From: Castellaniella sp035707805
GTDB taxonomy: Bacteria; Pseudomonadota; Gammaproteobacteria; Burkholderiales; Burkholderiaceae_B
Assembly (NCBI GenBank): GCA_035707805.1
Contig: DASSTS010000031.1
Span: forward strand, 16,138-80,137
Direction: 5' to 3'
Length of the DNA: 64,000 nt
Each line of letters opens with the position of its first letter. The first letter of the stretch is position 1. Below the pieces are notes generated by a model. The model searched no databases. It was not told where the DNA came from and saw only the letters and a program-made list of their open reading frames with translations. A program made the position numbers and the translations under genes. Positions 1 through 8,252 of the stretch are shown piece by piece.

Positions 1-956
1 GACAGCTCGCTGTCCTGACCGATGATGCGCAATTCATCCTGGATCCGGACGTCGAATCGATGCTGTCCCTTGGACAGCGCCTGGCATTGGGTCAGGGCGG
101 TGCGGATCAGGGCCGGCACCGGGACCGGGGCGCCCGCGCCGTTGGGCGTGGTCTCCAGCGAGGACAGGGTGAGCAGGTCAGCCACCAGGGCCTGCATGTT
201 GTGCGCCTGCTGGGACATCAGGTCCAGGTAGTGGCGCCGCTGTTCGACGCTGACGGCCTCTTCGGGCAGGTCCAGCAGGGTCTCGATGAATCCCGACAGC
301 ACGGTCAGGGGCGTGCGCATCTCGTGCGAGACGTTGGCGACGAAATCCTTGCGGGTGCGCTCCAGGCGCTCGATCTGGGTGATGTCGCGCGTGACCAGCA
401 GGAATTGCCCCGCGCCATAGGGCGCCAGGTGCAGCATCAGCGTGCGGGCCTCGCCGTGGCGGGCGACGTGCAGGATCAGAGGCTTGTCCCAGCGGTCCTG
501 GCGGGCGTAGCGGGCGAATTCCGGGTCCCGGATGATGTTCAGGATGCTGTGGCCGCGATCCTGCTGCGGGTCCAGGCCCAGATGCCCGGCGGCGGTCTGG
601 TTGCACCACAGCAGGGATTTGTCCGGCGCCAGCGTCAGCGCGCCGTCGGGCAGCGCCTCGGCCGCCAGCAGCGCGCGCTGGAAGTTGCGGCTGCGTTCCT
701 GCAGGTCCAGGCGGTTCTGCTTGAGCTTGCGGTAGATGGGGGCGAGGACCTCGTCCCAGGGGCCCACGGAGGCGGGCGGCGGATCGTCGATGTTGCGCAC
801 CCACCGGGCGATGCGGGAGAGCTGCAGGCCGCTCACCAGGATCATGAGCAGCAGCCCCAGGGCGAAGACCGCCCAGCCGGTGGCCGCCCCCAGCCAGGCG
901 CCCAGCAGCCAGCCCCCCAGGGCCCAGAGTGTGATGGAGACGAGTGTCTTGGTCAT
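1..956 (-). CDS. phoR: Phosphate regulon sensor histidine kinase PhoR (3' end outside window)
   Basis: Inner-membrane histidine kinase that passes phosphate status to PhoB. The ATG at 956 overlaps the phoB stop as ATGA, so the two are translationally coupled. The N-terminus has two short hydrophobic stretches (about residues 5-40), then a PAS-like part (about 85-190) and a dimerisation/phospho-acceptor motif NVSHEMRTPL with the phosphorylatable histidine at about residue 211. The ATPase part has only just begun (GQDSEL) when the frame leaves the window at base 1, so roughly the last quarter to third is missing. The assignment as PhoR rather than another kinase rests on the PhoR-like layout and the adjacent phoB. 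The pstSCAB-phoU genes that often accompany the pair are not on the phoB side. Confidence 0.93.
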   Translation of the reverse strand, partial: MTKTLVSITLWALGGWLLGAWLGAATGWAVFALGLLLMILVSGLQLSRIARWVRNIDDPPPASVGPWDEVLAPIYRKLKQNRLDLQERSRNFQRALLAAEALPDGALTLAPDKSLLWCNQTAAGHLGLDPQQDRGHSILNIIRDPEFARYARQDRWDKPLILHVARHGEARTLMLHLAPYGAGQFLLVTRDITQIERLERTRKDFVANVSHEMRTPLTVLSGFIETLLDLPEEAVSVEQRRHYLDLMSQQAHNMQALVADLLTLSSLETTPNGAGAPVPVPALIRTALTQCQALSKGQHRFDVRIQDELRIIGQDSEL

Positions 957-1648
957 TCGGTGTGTACGGTGCTGAAGCGGTAGCCCGCCCCCCGCACCGT
1001 CTGGATGGTGTGCTCCTGGCCGGCGGGCGAGAGGGCCTTGCGCAGCCGGCGGATGTGGACGTCCACCGTGCGTTCCTCGACGAATACGTGGTCGCCCCAG
1101 ACCTGGTCGAGCAGTTGGCCGCGAGTGTACACGCGTTGTGCGTGGGTCATCAGAAAGTGTAGCAGGCGGAATTCCGTCGGCCCCATGGCGAGGACCTGGC
1201 CGCCGCAGCGGACCTGCCGGGCGTTGGGATCCAGCGTCAGCGTGCCGGCCTCGATCGGGTCGGGTGTCAGCTGCGGGGCGCGGCGGCGCAGCAGGGACTT
1301 GATGCGCGCGAGCAGCTCGCGTGGGGAAAAGGGCTTGGTCAGGTAGTCGTCGGCGCCGGCCTCCAGCCCGTCGACCTTGTCCTGCTCGGCGCCGCGCGCC
1401 GTCAGCATGATGAGGGGGATCTCGCGGGTGCGCGGCGCCGCGCGCAGTTGCCGGGCCAGCTGGATGCCGGGCTGGTCCGGCAGCATCCAGTCCAGCAGGA
1501 TCAGGTCCGGCAGCACGCCCTGGATCTGGGTCTGGGCCTCGCGGCTGCTGCCCGCGGCTCGCACGGCGTAGCCGGCATGCTGCAGATTGACGGACAGCAG
1601 TTCCTGGATGGCGGGTTCGTCTTCAATGATCAGGATCGTGGTGGGCAT
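953..1648 (-). CDS. phoB: Phosphate regulon response regulator PhoB
   Basis: OmpR-family response regulator, 231 residues, the usual PhoB length. Residues 1-120 form a receiver domain with the acidic pair E9/D10, phospho-acceptor D53 (ILLDWMLPD) and the lysine in LTKPFSP. Residues 130-228 form a winged-helix DNA-binding domain (PTEFRLLHFLMTH, then VDVHIRRLRKAL). When phosphorylated by PhoR it binds Pho boxes and activates phosphate-scavenging genes. It is the first gene of a phoB-phoR operon and faces ubiE. A Pho-box-like pair of direct repeats lies 33 bp upstream, so autoregulation is plausible, although the repeats read toward ubiE. Confidence 0.96.
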   Translation of the reverse strand: MPTTILIIEDEPAIQELLSVNLQHAGYAVRAAGSSREAQTQIQGVLPDLILLDWMLPDQPGIQLARQLRAAPRTREIPLIMLTARGAEQDKVDGLEAGADDYLTKPFSPRELLARIKSLLRRRAPQLTPDPIEAGTLTLDPNARQVRCGGQVLAMGPTEFRLLHFLMTHAQRVYTRGQLLDQVWGDHVFVEERTVDVHIRRLRKALSPAGQEHTIQTVRGAGYRFSTVHTE

Positions 1649-1681
1649 GACGGATCGGTGAATCGGACTTCGTGTCGGGCT

Positions 1682-1699
1682 CGGTCATCATACGGTCAC
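1682..1699 (+). promoter_or_regulatory. Candidate Pho box (PhoB binding site)
   Basis: Two 7-bp direct repeats, CGGTCAT and CGGTCAC, are separated by 4 bp (CATA). This is the 7+4+7 arrangement of the enterobacterial Pho box (CTGTCAT-N4-CTGTCAT), each half differing from that consensus by one or two bases. It sits in the shared phoB/ubiE intergenic region. Its consensus strand points toward ubiE, not phoB, which is unusual for an autoregulatory site. Confidence 0.5.
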
Positions 1700-1718
1700 A
1701 TTATTTCATTCATGTGAC
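1695..1718. repeat. 7-bp perfect inverted repeat overlapping the Pho-box candidate
   Basis: GTCACAT, 10 bp of A+T-rich spacer, then ATGTGAC. It overlaps the second half of the Pho-box candidate and lies in the most A+T-rich part of the phoB/ubiE intergenic region. It could be an operator for a dimeric regulator (the half-site recalls CRP/FNR-type TGTGA) or chance symmetry. Confidence 0.4.
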
Positions 1719-1777
1719 GATGTCGTGGCGGAGCCGGCCGCCGCGCGGCGGGAGGAATGCGGTACGATACGTGGATC

Positions 1778-2542
1778 ATGAGTGAAACCCCCCAAGACTC
1801 CGGCCCGGGGCCGCAGACGCATTTCGGATTCGAGACGGTGCGCGAGGCCGACAAGGCCCATCGCGTGGCCGAGGTCTTCCATTCGGTGGCCAGCCGCTAC
1901 GACGTCATGAACGACCTGATGTCGGGCGGGCTGCATCGGGTCTGGAAGGCCTTCACCGTGGGCCGGGCGCAGGTGCGTCCCGGCATGCGGGTGCTGGACA
2001 TCGCCGGCGGCACGGGAGACCTGGCGCGCGCCTTCGCGCGGCGGGCCGGCCCGACCGGCCAGGTGTGGCTGACCGACATCAATGATTCCATGCTGCGCGT
2101 CGGGCGCGACCGCCTGCTGGATCGCGGCCTGGTGACCCCTGTCGCGGTCTGCGACGCCGAATGCCTGCCGTTTCCCGACCAGTATTTCGACCGGGTGTCC
2201 GTGGCCTTCGGCCTGCGCAACATGACGCACAAGGACCTGGCGCTGGCGGAAATGCACCGGGTACTCAAGCCGGGCGGCAAGCTGCTGGTGCTGGAATTTT
2301 CCCGGGTGGCGCCTGCCCTGGCGCCGGTCTACGACTGGTATTCCTTCAATGTACTGCCCCGGATCGGGCGCGTGGTGGCCTCCGACGAGGCCAGCTACCG
2401 CTACCTGGCCGAATCCATCCGCATGCACCCGGATCAGGAAACCCTGGCCGGCATGCTGGGCGCGGCGGGCTTTGGCCGGGTGCAGTACTTCAACATGACG
2501 GCCGGCGTCGTGGCCCTGCACGAGGGCGTCCGGCTGGACTGA
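1778..2542 (+). CDS. ubiE: Ubiquinone/menaquinone biosynthesis C-methyltransferase UbiE
   Basis: SAM-dependent C-methyltransferase of ubiquinone (and menaquinone) synthesis, cytosolic and membrane-associated. The 254-residue product has the family start THFGFETV, the SAM-binding loop VLDIAGGTGDLA (about residue 75), the VAFGLRNM segment and a C-terminal MTAGVVALHEG. An in-frame ATG lies 21 bp upstream at 1757, but its GGAGG is only 1 bp away, and the chosen start matches where the family begins. It opens a rightward run of quinone genes (ubiE, ubiJ, ubiB) interrupted by a Tim44-like gene and two terminators. Confidence 0.96.
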   Translation: MSETPQDSGPGPQTHFGFETVREADKAHRVAEVFHSVASRYDVMNDLMSGGLHRVWKAFTVGRAQVRPGMRVLDIAGGTGDLARAFARRAGPTGQVWLTDINDSMLRVGRDRLLDRGLVTPVAVCDAECLPFPDQYFDRVSVAFGLRNMTHKDLALAEMHRVLKPGGKLLVLEFSRVAPALAPVYDWYSFNVLPRIGRVVASDEASYRYLAESIRMHPDQETLAGMLGAAGFGRVQYFNMTAGVVALHEGVRLD

Positions 2543-2565
2543 GCCATCCTGTTCCTGGACATCCT

Positions 2566-2590
2566 CGGGGGCCGCGCGATGCGGCCCCCG
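2566..2590 (+). terminator. Stem-loop terminator after ubiE
   Basis: A perfect 10-bp stem (CGGGGGCCGC / GCGGCCCCCG) with a 5-nt loop begins 23 bp after the ubiE stop. Only three T residues follow, so it is a weak intrinsic terminator or an mRNA 3'-end stabiliser. Confidence 0.65.
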
Positions 2591-2716
2591 GCGTTTCCGG
2601 CGCGGGCGGATGATGCGGCGCGTCCCGATCTGTGGTAATTTATGTTTGTTCAGCTTCCTGTCAGTTTATGGCTGGCGGGCCGTTTCGCTGACGAACGACC
2701 TCATACCGGAGACTCC

Positions 2717-3688
2717 ATGATTGTTCAATTGCCCCGCTGGATCGTCGCCACGCTGCTGCTATGCGCCGCGCTGATGATGCTGGCCGTCACTTCCGATGCC
2801 CATGCGCGCCGCATGGGAGGCGGCATGAGCTTCGGCCGCCAGTCCTCCAATGTCATCAAACAGCGCCAGGCCGTCACACCGCCGGCCGCCTCGACCACCC
2901 AGCGCGCCGCCACGCCGGCCGCCGGGGCCGCGGCGGGCACGGCGGCGGCTGGCGCCGCCAAGTCCGGCATGTCGCGCTGGCTCGGGCCGATCGCCGGCAT
3001 CGCCGCCGGCCTCGGCATTGCCGCCCTGCTGTCCAGCCTGGGGCTGTCGGGCGCCTTCCTCGAATTCCTGTCCAGCGCGCTGCTGATCGGCCTGGTGGTG
3101 ATGGCCGTCATGTTCCTGGTCCGGCGCCTGCGCGGGGCGCAACGCCCGATGGCCGCGGCCGGGGCGGGCAACAGCTACCGCCAGTCCGCGCCCGGGGCGG
3201 GCGGATCCGCCTGGAACCCGGCCTCGCCGTCTCCGTCGGCCGCGCCGTCGGGCGCGTCGGCGGCCCCGGTGATCGAGGCCGTCGCCTCGAAGGAGAACCA
3301 GGATCCTTCCTGGTTCATCCCGGGCGACTTCGACGTGCCGGCGTTCCTGGCGCAGGCCAAGCAGCAGTTCACCCGGGTCCAGGCCCTGTGGGATGCCGGC
3401 GACCGCCAGGCGCTGGGCGAGCTGCTCACCGACGACCTGCTGGCCGAGATCACCCCGCGCCTGCCGCAGCCTGGTGAGGGCAATCGCACCGAGATCGTGC
3501 TGCTGAACGCCGAGCTGCTGGGCATCGAGACCGTGGCGGGCGGCCACCTGGCCAGCGTGCGCTATTCCGGCATGCTGCGCGAGTCCGCCGGCGCCGAGGC
3601 CTTCCGCATGGAAGAGGTCTGGAACCTCTACAAGGCCGACGGCGCGGGCTGGCTGCTGGCCGGCATCCAGCAGCTCAATCCCCAATAA
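2717..3688 (+). CDS. Tim44-like domain membrane protein, probably exported
   Basis: A 323-residue protein of the bacterial Tim44-like family. The N-terminus is a signal sequence (hydrophobic residues 9-28) followed by ARRMGGGMSFGRQSSN, a small-residue-rich motif typical of this family after the signal. An Ala/Pro-rich linker leads to two hydrophobic segments (about residues 90-115 and 118-138), a second Pro/Ser/Ala linker, and a C-terminal Tim44-like domain (about 200-323, starting near DVPAFLAQAKQQF). An in-frame ATG at 2642 was rejected because the start at 2717 has GGAG at the right distance and begins a normal signal peptide. The biochemical role is not established. It lies between ubiE and ubiJ-ubiB and has its own terminator. 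Confidence 0.85.
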   Translation: MIVQLPRWIVATLLLCAALMMLAVTSDAHARRMGGGMSFGRQSSNVIKQRQAVTPPAASTTQRAATPAAGAAAGTAAAGAAKSGMSRWLGPIAGIAAGLGIAALLSSLGLSGAFLEFLSSALLIGLVVMAVMFLVRRLRGAQRPMAAAGAGNSYRQSAPGAGGSAWNPASPSPSAAPSGASAAPVIEAVASKENQDPSWFIPGDFDVPAFLAQAKQQFTRVQALWDAGDRQALGELLTDDLLAEITPRLPQPGEGNRTEIVLLNAELLGIETVAGGHLASVRYSGMLRESAGAEAFRMEEVWNLYKADGAGWLLAGIQQLNPQ

Positions 3689-3735
3689 GCGCCAGCCTCC
3701 GCCTGCATGGGGGCGGCGTAAAACCGGTAAACTGA

Positions 3736-3778
3736 GGGTCCGGGGAAACCATGACGGTTGACCCGGACCCTTTTGTTT
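3736..3778 (+). terminator. Rho-independent terminator after the Tim44-like gene
   Basis: A perfect 9-bp stem GGGTCCGGG / CCCGGACCC at 3736-3744 and 3762-3770, extended inside the loop by AACC/GGTT, is followed at once by TTTTGTTT. Because the ATG at 3751 lies in this loop, it cannot be a sensible start for ubiJ. Confidence 0.93.
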
Positions 3779-3831
3779 CCCGGATCCGTCATCCGGCGTC
3801 CGTCCGGCGGCCGGGCGATCGGTTCCTGCGC

Positions 3832-4458
3832 ATGAACATGTCTTTTCCCGCTTTCCTGCCCCAGCCAGCCGCGTTGCTGCTGCGGGGATTCAATGCCCTG
3901 CTGCGCCGCGAACCCTGGGCGCGCGAGCGCCTGGCCGCGCATGCGGGAAAATCCCTGCGCCTGTCGGCCGGCGGATGGTCGCTGCGGGCCAGCATCGCAT
4001 CGGACGGCACCTTGCAGGCCTGCGACGCGGCCGTGGTGCCCGACGTGACCCTGTCCGTGCCGTCCGAGCGCCTGCGCGACCTGCCCGGCGCCTGGGGCCG
4101 CCAGGGGCTGGCGGGCGTGACGGCGCTGGCGCACATCCAGGGTGATGCCGGACTGGCCCACCTGGTGTCCGACCTGGCCCGTGAGCTGCGCTGGGACGTC
4201 GAGGACGATCTGTCCCGGATCGTGGGCGACGTGCTGGCGGTGCGCCTGAGCGACGGCGCGCGGCGCCTGGCCGCGGGCGCGCGCCAGACGGCCGGCCGGG
4301 CGCGGGACAATCTCGCCGAATACCTGGCCGACGAATCCGGCATCGGGGTGCGGACCGCCGAATTCCAGCGCCTGGGCGAGGACGTGCGGGGGCTGGCCGC
4401 CCGGCTGGATCGCCTGGATGCCCGGGTCAAGCGCCTGACGGAGGAGGCCGCATGCTGA
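3832..4458 (+). CDS. ubiJ: Ubiquinone biosynthesis accessory factor UbiJ (SCP2 domain)
   Basis: A 208-residue SCP2-type lipid-binding accessory protein. In known systems UbiJ joins the soluble Ubi complex and holds the hydrophobic quinone intermediates. Residues about 10-110 resemble the SCP2 fold, with the usual GVTALAHIQGDA segment. The C-terminal 50 residues form a charged helix (FQRLGEDVRGLAARLDRLD), probably a coiled coil. The gene overlaps ubiB by 7 bp, the standard ubiJ-ubiB pairing. The start is either 3832 or the ATG two codons later. The in-frame ATG at 3751 lies inside a terminator loop and was discarded. Confidence 0.88.
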   Translation: MNMSFPAFLPQPAALLLRGFNALLRREPWARERLAAHAGKSLRLSAGGWSLRASIASDGTLQACDAAVVPDVTLSVPSERLRDLPGAWGRQGLAGVTALAHIQGDAGLAHLVSDLARELRWDVEDDLSRIVGDVLAVRLSDGARRLAAGARQTAGRARDNLAEYLADESGIGVRTAEFQRLGEDVRGLAARLDRLDARVKRLTEEAAC

Positions 4459-6017
4459 CTCTGCTGCGGCTGGCCTACATCTTCTGGGTGGGCCTGCGCT
4501 ACCGGCTCGACGAGCTGGTCCTGTCCAGCCTGCAGCATCCCTGGGCGCACGCGCTGCTGTGGGTGGTGCGCCTGGGCCGGCGCCCCCGCCGCCCGCGCGG
4601 CCAGCGCCTGCGCCTGGCCCTGGAAAACCTCGGGCCCATCTACGTGAAATTCGGCCAAGTCCTGTCCACGCGCCGGGACCTGGTGCCCGCCGACATCGCG
4701 GACGAGCTGGCCCGCCTGCAGGACCGGGTGCCGCCGTTTCCCTCGGACCAGGCGGCGGCCATCATCGAGGATTCGCTGGGGGCGCCGCCCCAGACGCTGT
4801 TTGCGCACTTCGAGCGCGACCCGGTGGCCTCGGCCTCCATCGCCCAGGTGCACTTCGCGGTGCTGCACGACGGCCGCGAGGTCGCGGTCAAGGTGCTGCG
4901 CCCCGGCATGCGCGGCGCCATCGAGCGCGACCTGATGCTGCTGCGCGTGCTGGCCGGCCTGGTCGAGCGCCTGGCGCCCGACGGCCGGCGGCTCAAGCCC
5001 CGCGAGGTTGTCGCCGAGTTCGACAAATACCTGCACGACGAACTGGACCTGATCCGCGAGGCCGCCAACTGCAGTCAGCTGCGCCGCAATTTCGGTCCGG
5101 AGACCGGCCGCGCCGACCTGCTCATGGTGCCCGAGGTCGTCTGGGAATTCTGCGCCAGCCAGGTCTTCACCATGCAGCGCATGCGCGGCGTGCCGATCAG
5201 CCGCATCGCGCGGCTGCGCGAACTGGGCGTGGACATCCCCCAGCTGGCGCGCCAGGGGGTGGAGATCTTCTTCATGCAGGTCTTCAGCGACGGTTTCTTC
5301 CATGCCGACATGCACCCGGGCAACATCCTCGTCTCGGACGATCCCGATACGCTGGGCCGCTACATCGCCCTGGACTTCGGCATCGTCGGCTCGCTGTCGG
5401 AATTCGACAAGAACTACCTCGCCCAGAATTTCCTGGCCTTCTTCCGCCGCGATTACCGCCGCGTCGCCCAGCTGCACATCGAATCGGGCTGGGTGCCGCC
5501 CGCCACTCGAGAAGAAGAGCTCGAGGGCGCGGTCCGCGCCGTCTGCGAGCCGTATTTCGACCGCCCCCTGGCCGAGATCTCCCTGGGCCAGGTCCTGCTG
5601 CGCCTGTTCCAGACCTCGCGCCGCTTCAACGTGGAGATCCAGCCCCAGCTGGTGCTCCTGCAAAAGACGCTGCTCAATGTCGAGGGCATGGGCCGCGAGC
5701 TCGATCCGACCCTGGACCTCTGGCAGACCGCCAAGCCCTTCCTGGAACGCTGGATGCACCAGCGCGTCGGCCTGCGGGGCCTGCGCCAGCGGCTGGACCA
5801 GGAAGCCAGCCAGTGGGCGCAGATCCTGCCGCAGATTCCGCGCCTGGTCCATACCCGCCTGAACCACCCCGACGCCGGCCCGGCCATGCGCGCCGAGCTG
5901 GCGCACCTGCGCCGCGCCCAGGAAGGCACCAACCGCCTGCTGGCGGTGCTGTGCGGCATCCTCGCCGCCGGCCTGGCGGTGGCCGTCTGGGCCCTGACCC
6001 GCGGAGGCGGCCTGTGA
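4452..6017 (+). CDS. ubiB: Ubiquinone biosynthesis regulatory kinase-like protein UbiB
   Basis: A 521-residue atypical kinase/ATPase of the UbiB (ABC1/COQ8) family needed for ubiquinone synthesis. Visible family marks are the KxGQ motif (YVKFGQVLSTRRDLVP), the A-rich nucleotide loop ASASIAQVH in place of a Gly-rich loop, the lysine in VAVKVLRPGM, and the catalytic and metal motifs HADMHPGN and LDFGIVG. One or two hydrophobic helices at the extreme C-terminus (LLAVLCGILAAGLAVAVWAL) anchor it in the inner membrane. The length matches the family. It overlaps ubiJ upstream and rfaE2 downstream, so the three are probably translated from one mRNA. Confidence 0.97.
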   Translation: MLTLLRLAYIFWVGLRYRLDELVLSSLQHPWAHALLWVVRLGRRPRRPRGQRLRLALENLGPIYVKFGQVLSTRRDLVPADIADELARLQDRVPPFPSDQAAAIIEDSLGAPPQTLFAHFERDPVASASIAQVHFAVLHDGREVAVKVLRPGMRGAIERDLMLLRVLAGLVERLAPDGRRLKPREVVAEFDKYLHDELDLIREAANCSQLRRNFGPETGRADLLMVPEVVWEFCASQVFTMQRMRGVPISRIARLRELGVDIPQLARQGVEIFFMQVFSDGFFHADMHPGNILVSDDPDTLGRYIALDFGIVGSLSEFDKNYLAQNFLAFFRRDYRRVAQLHIESGWVPPATREEELEGAVRAVCEPYFDRPLAEISLGQVLLRLFQTSRRFNVEIQPQLVLLQKTLLNVEGMGRELDPTLDLWQTAKPFLERWMHQRVGLRGLRQRLDQEASQWAQILPQIPRLVHTRLNHPDAGPAMRAELAHLRRAQEGTNRLLAVLCGILAAGLAVAVWALTRGGGL

Positions 6018-6565
6018 GCCGCCAGGCGGGCGCCGCGGGGACGGCAGGACCCGGCGCGGCGGATCCGTCGCCGGGCGGCGGCTCCGCGCCCCGGTTCGAG
6101 TCCAAGATACTGTCTCCGGATGCGTGCCTGCGGGCGGTGGCCGAGGGCCGGGTGGCGCGCCCTCTGGTCTTCACCAACGGCGTCTTCGACATCCTGCACC
6201 GGGGCCACGTCACCTATCTGGATCGGGCGGCGGGGCTGGGCGCGGCGCTGGTCGTCGCGGTGAACACCGATGCGTCCGTGCGCCGTCTGGGCAAGGGCGC
6301 CGACCGGCCCTTGAACACCCGGGCCGACCGCGCCGCCCTGCTGGCGGCGCTGGCCTGCGTGGACCTCGTGACCTGGTTCGACGAGGACACGCCGCTGGAA
6401 CTGATCCGGGGCCTGCGCCCCGACGTGATCGTCAAGGGCGGCGACTACGACATGGACGTCCTGCCGGAAACCGCGGCCGTGCGCGGCTGGGGCGGCCGCG
6501 CGGTTGCCATACCGTTCGAGCACGAACGTTCGACGACGGCCCTGCTGAGGAAGATCCGCCAATAA
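6014..6565 (+). CDS. rfaE2: D-glycero-beta-D-manno-heptose 1-phosphate adenylyltransferase (stand-alone HldE C-domain)
   Basis: A 183-residue nucleotidyltransferase that makes ADP-heptose for lipopolysaccharide inner core from heptose-1-phosphate and ATP. It shows the family start LVFTNGVFDILHRGHVTYL with the HxGH motif, VAVNTDASV, and the later IVKGGDYD and FEHERSTTALL motifs. In enterobacteria this is the C-terminal half of HldE; here it is a separate gene. The start is GTG overlapping the ubiB stop (GTGA). The first 30 residues are a Gly/Ala/Pro-rich extension not needed for the fold, so the true start could lie later. Confidence 0.93.
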   Translation: MSRQAGAAGTAGPGAADPSPGGGSAPRFESKILSPDACLRAVAEGRVARPLVFTNGVFDILHRGHVTYLDRAAGLGAALVVAVNTDASVRRLGKGADRPLNTRADRAALLAALACVDLVTWFDEDTPLELIRGLRPDVIVKGGDYDMDVLPETAAVRGWGGRAVAIPFEHERSTTALLRKIRQ

Positions 6566-6590
6566 AAAATCCCCTTTCCAGGGAAAGGGG
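6564..6590 (-). terminator. Terminator after pcm, shared by converging genes
   Basis: The stem CCCCTTTC / GAAAGGGG, with at most one further pair, lies between the rfaE2 and pcm 3' ends. On the minus strand it is followed by a run of six T, so it is a classical intrinsic terminator for the pcm transcript. On the plus strand it can stop rfaE2 read-through less efficiently. Confidence 0.9.
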
Positions 6591-6613
6591 ACGGCGGTGA
6601 AACCTGCTGCGCG

Positions 6614-7294
6614 TCAGAACTTGAAACGGGACCGCGCCGTGCCGCGCAGCGGCTTGGTCCAGGTGTCGAAGACCTGGACCGTGTCGAAATTGGCCGCGCT
6701 GGTGCGCGTGATGCGGCAGGCCGTCATGATGGGGTTCTGGCCGACGATGGCCACCAGGCGTCCGCCTACGGCCAGCTGGTATTTCAGCGCATCGGGGACC
6801 GCCGGCACCGAGCCGGTGATCAGGATCGCGTCGTATTCGGCCGTGCCCCAGCCGGCGTGGGCGTCGCCCGTTTCCTGCATCACGTTGCTGATCTGGTTGC
6901 GCGCCAGGTTGCCCTGGGCAAAGGCCGCCAGGCGGCTGTCGATCTCGATGGAGGTGACCTGCTGGCACAGGCGCGACAGCAGCGCGGCCTGGTAGCCCGA
7001 ACCCGTGCCGATCTCGAGGATGCAATCGGTGGGCGTGAGCTGCAGTTCCTCGATCAGCTTGGTCTCGACCTTGGGCGAGAGCATGTGCTCGCGCGTGTCC
7101 ACGCCGTCGATCACCAGCGGCAGTTCCGTGTCGGTGAAGGCCAGCGCTCGCATCTGCGGCGGGACGAAGCGTTCGCGGGGCGTGTCGAACACGGCCTGCA
7201 GCAGGCGCTCGTCCTGGACGTTCCAGGGGCGGATCTGCTGTTCGACCATGTTGAAGCGGGCACGTTCGGCGTCGGGAATGTCGTTGGCGTTCAT
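6614..7294 (-). CDS. pcm: Protein-L-isoaspartate O-methyltransferase family protein
   Basis: A 226-residue SAM-dependent methyltransferase of the PCMT family, which repairs isoaspartyl residues or acts as a related methyltransferase. Family marks are MVEQQIRPWNV near the start, REHMLSPKVETKLIEEL, and the SAM loop ILEIGTGSGYQAALLS, then VTSIEID. The frame stays open 33 codons upstream, but that part is Arg/Pro-rich and unlike the family. The ATG at 7294 gives the expected length. It ends at a strong terminator and stands apart from thiD. Confidence 0.9.
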   Translation of the reverse strand: MNANDIPDAERARFNMVEQQIRPWNVQDERLLQAVFDTPRERFVPPQMRALAFTDTELPLVIDGVDTREHMLSPKVETKLIEELQLTPTDCILEIGTGSGYQAALLSRLCQQVTSIEIDSRLAAFAQGNLARNQISNVMQETGDAHAGWGTAEYDAILITGSVPAVPDALKYQLAVGGRLVAIVGQNPIMTACRITRTSAANFDTVQVFDTWTKPLRGTARSRFKF

Positions 7295-7374
7295 GTCGCG
7301 TGATCTGAGGGTTGACGTGGACCGATTATAGGCCAGCCGGGGGTCCGCGGGGCGGCCCCGGCCGTGGCGGGGAC

Positions 7375-8196
7375 TCAGTCCCGCGCGGGCCACCAGGCGT
7401 GGAAATGCTGCACCGGACCGTGTCCCGATCCGACCTGCAGCTGGCCGGAGGCGGCGATGGCGTGCTCCAGGTAGCGCTTGGCGTGGCGGGCGGCCTCGGG
7501 CACGTCGCCGGCGCGCGGCAGCAGCGCCGCCAAGGCGGCCGACAGGGTGCAGCCCGTCCCGTGGGTATTGGGCGTCTCGATGCGGCGGCCCGGCAGTTCG
7601 ATCATGCGGTCGCCGTTGTGCAGCAGGTCGATGGTGTCGTTGCCCGGCAGATGGCCGCCCTTGAGGAAGACCCAGCGGTCCTCGTCGTCGGCCAGCAGGC
7701 GGCGCAGGCGCTCGGCCACCCGCCGCATGTCCTTCAGGTTGTCGGGGGCGCTCTGGCCCAGCAGCACGCCGGCCTCGGGCAGATTGGGCGTGATGACGGT
7801 CGCCAGCGGCATCAGGCCTTCGCGCAGGGCCTCGACGGCCTGGCGCTCCAGCAGGTGGTCGCCGCTTTTGGCGACCATCACGGGGTCCAGCACCAAGTGG
7901 ACGGGCTTCCGGTGCGCCAGCCGGTCGGCGACCGTGCGGATGACCCCCGCCTGGCCCAGCATGCCGATCTTCACCGCGTCCACGCGGACGTCGGCGAACA
8001 GCGTGTCGATCTGCGCCGCCACGAAGTCCGGTGGCACCGGGGAGATGTGCGTGACGGCCTGGGTATTCTGGGCCGTCAGGGCGGCAATGACCGCCATGCC
8101 GTAGGCGCCCAGCGCGCTCATGGTCTTGACGTCGGCCAGCACGCCGGCCCCGCCGGAAGGATCCACGCCGGCGATCGACAGGGTATTGGGAATCAT
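7375..8196 (-). CDS. thiD: Hydroxymethylpyrimidine/phosphomethylpyrimidine kinase ThiD
   Basis: A 273-residue ribokinase-fold enzyme that phosphorylates HMP and HMP-P in thiamine synthesis. It carries the N-terminal IAGVDPSGGAGVLADVKT motif, KIGMLG, the substrate segment LDPVMVAKSGD, TPNLPEA, and the ATP-site signature THGTGCTLSAALAA near residue 220. The length is standard. It lies 56 bp downstream of thiG on the same strand with a G+C hairpin between them, so the two probably share a transcript. Confidence 0.96.
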   Translation of the reverse strand: MIPNTLSIAGVDPSGGAGVLADVKTMSALGAYGMAVIAALTAQNTQAVTHISPVPPDFVAAQIDTLFADVRVDAVKIGMLGQAGVIRTVADRLAHRKPVHLVLDPVMVAKSGDHLLERQAVEALREGLMPLATVITPNLPEAGVLLGQSAPDNLKDMRRVAERLRRLLADDEDRWVFLKGGHLPGNDTIDLLHNGDRMIELPGRRIETPNTHGTGCTLSAALAALLPRAGDVPEAARHAKRYLEHAIAASGQLQVGSGHGPVQHFHAWWPARD

Positions 8197-8219
8197 GACG
8201 GTTCCGCTTTGTTCAGGAA

Positions 8220-8238
8220 GCCGGCCCGCGGGGCCGGC
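8220..8238 (-). other. G+C-rich hairpin between thiG and thiD
   Basis: An 8-bp perfect stem GCCGGCCC / GGGCCGGC with a 3-nt loop lies just after the thiG stop. No T run follows on either strand, so it is more likely an RNA-stability or attenuating hairpin than a full terminator. Confidence 0.5.
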
Positions 8239-8252
8239 CGGGATGGGTGGAT

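Noticed and set aside
3751..3831. Upstream ATG extending ubiJ by 27 codons
   Set aside because: The ATG lies in the loop of a perfect 9-bp terminator stem with a T tail, and the added residues are unlike UbiJ.
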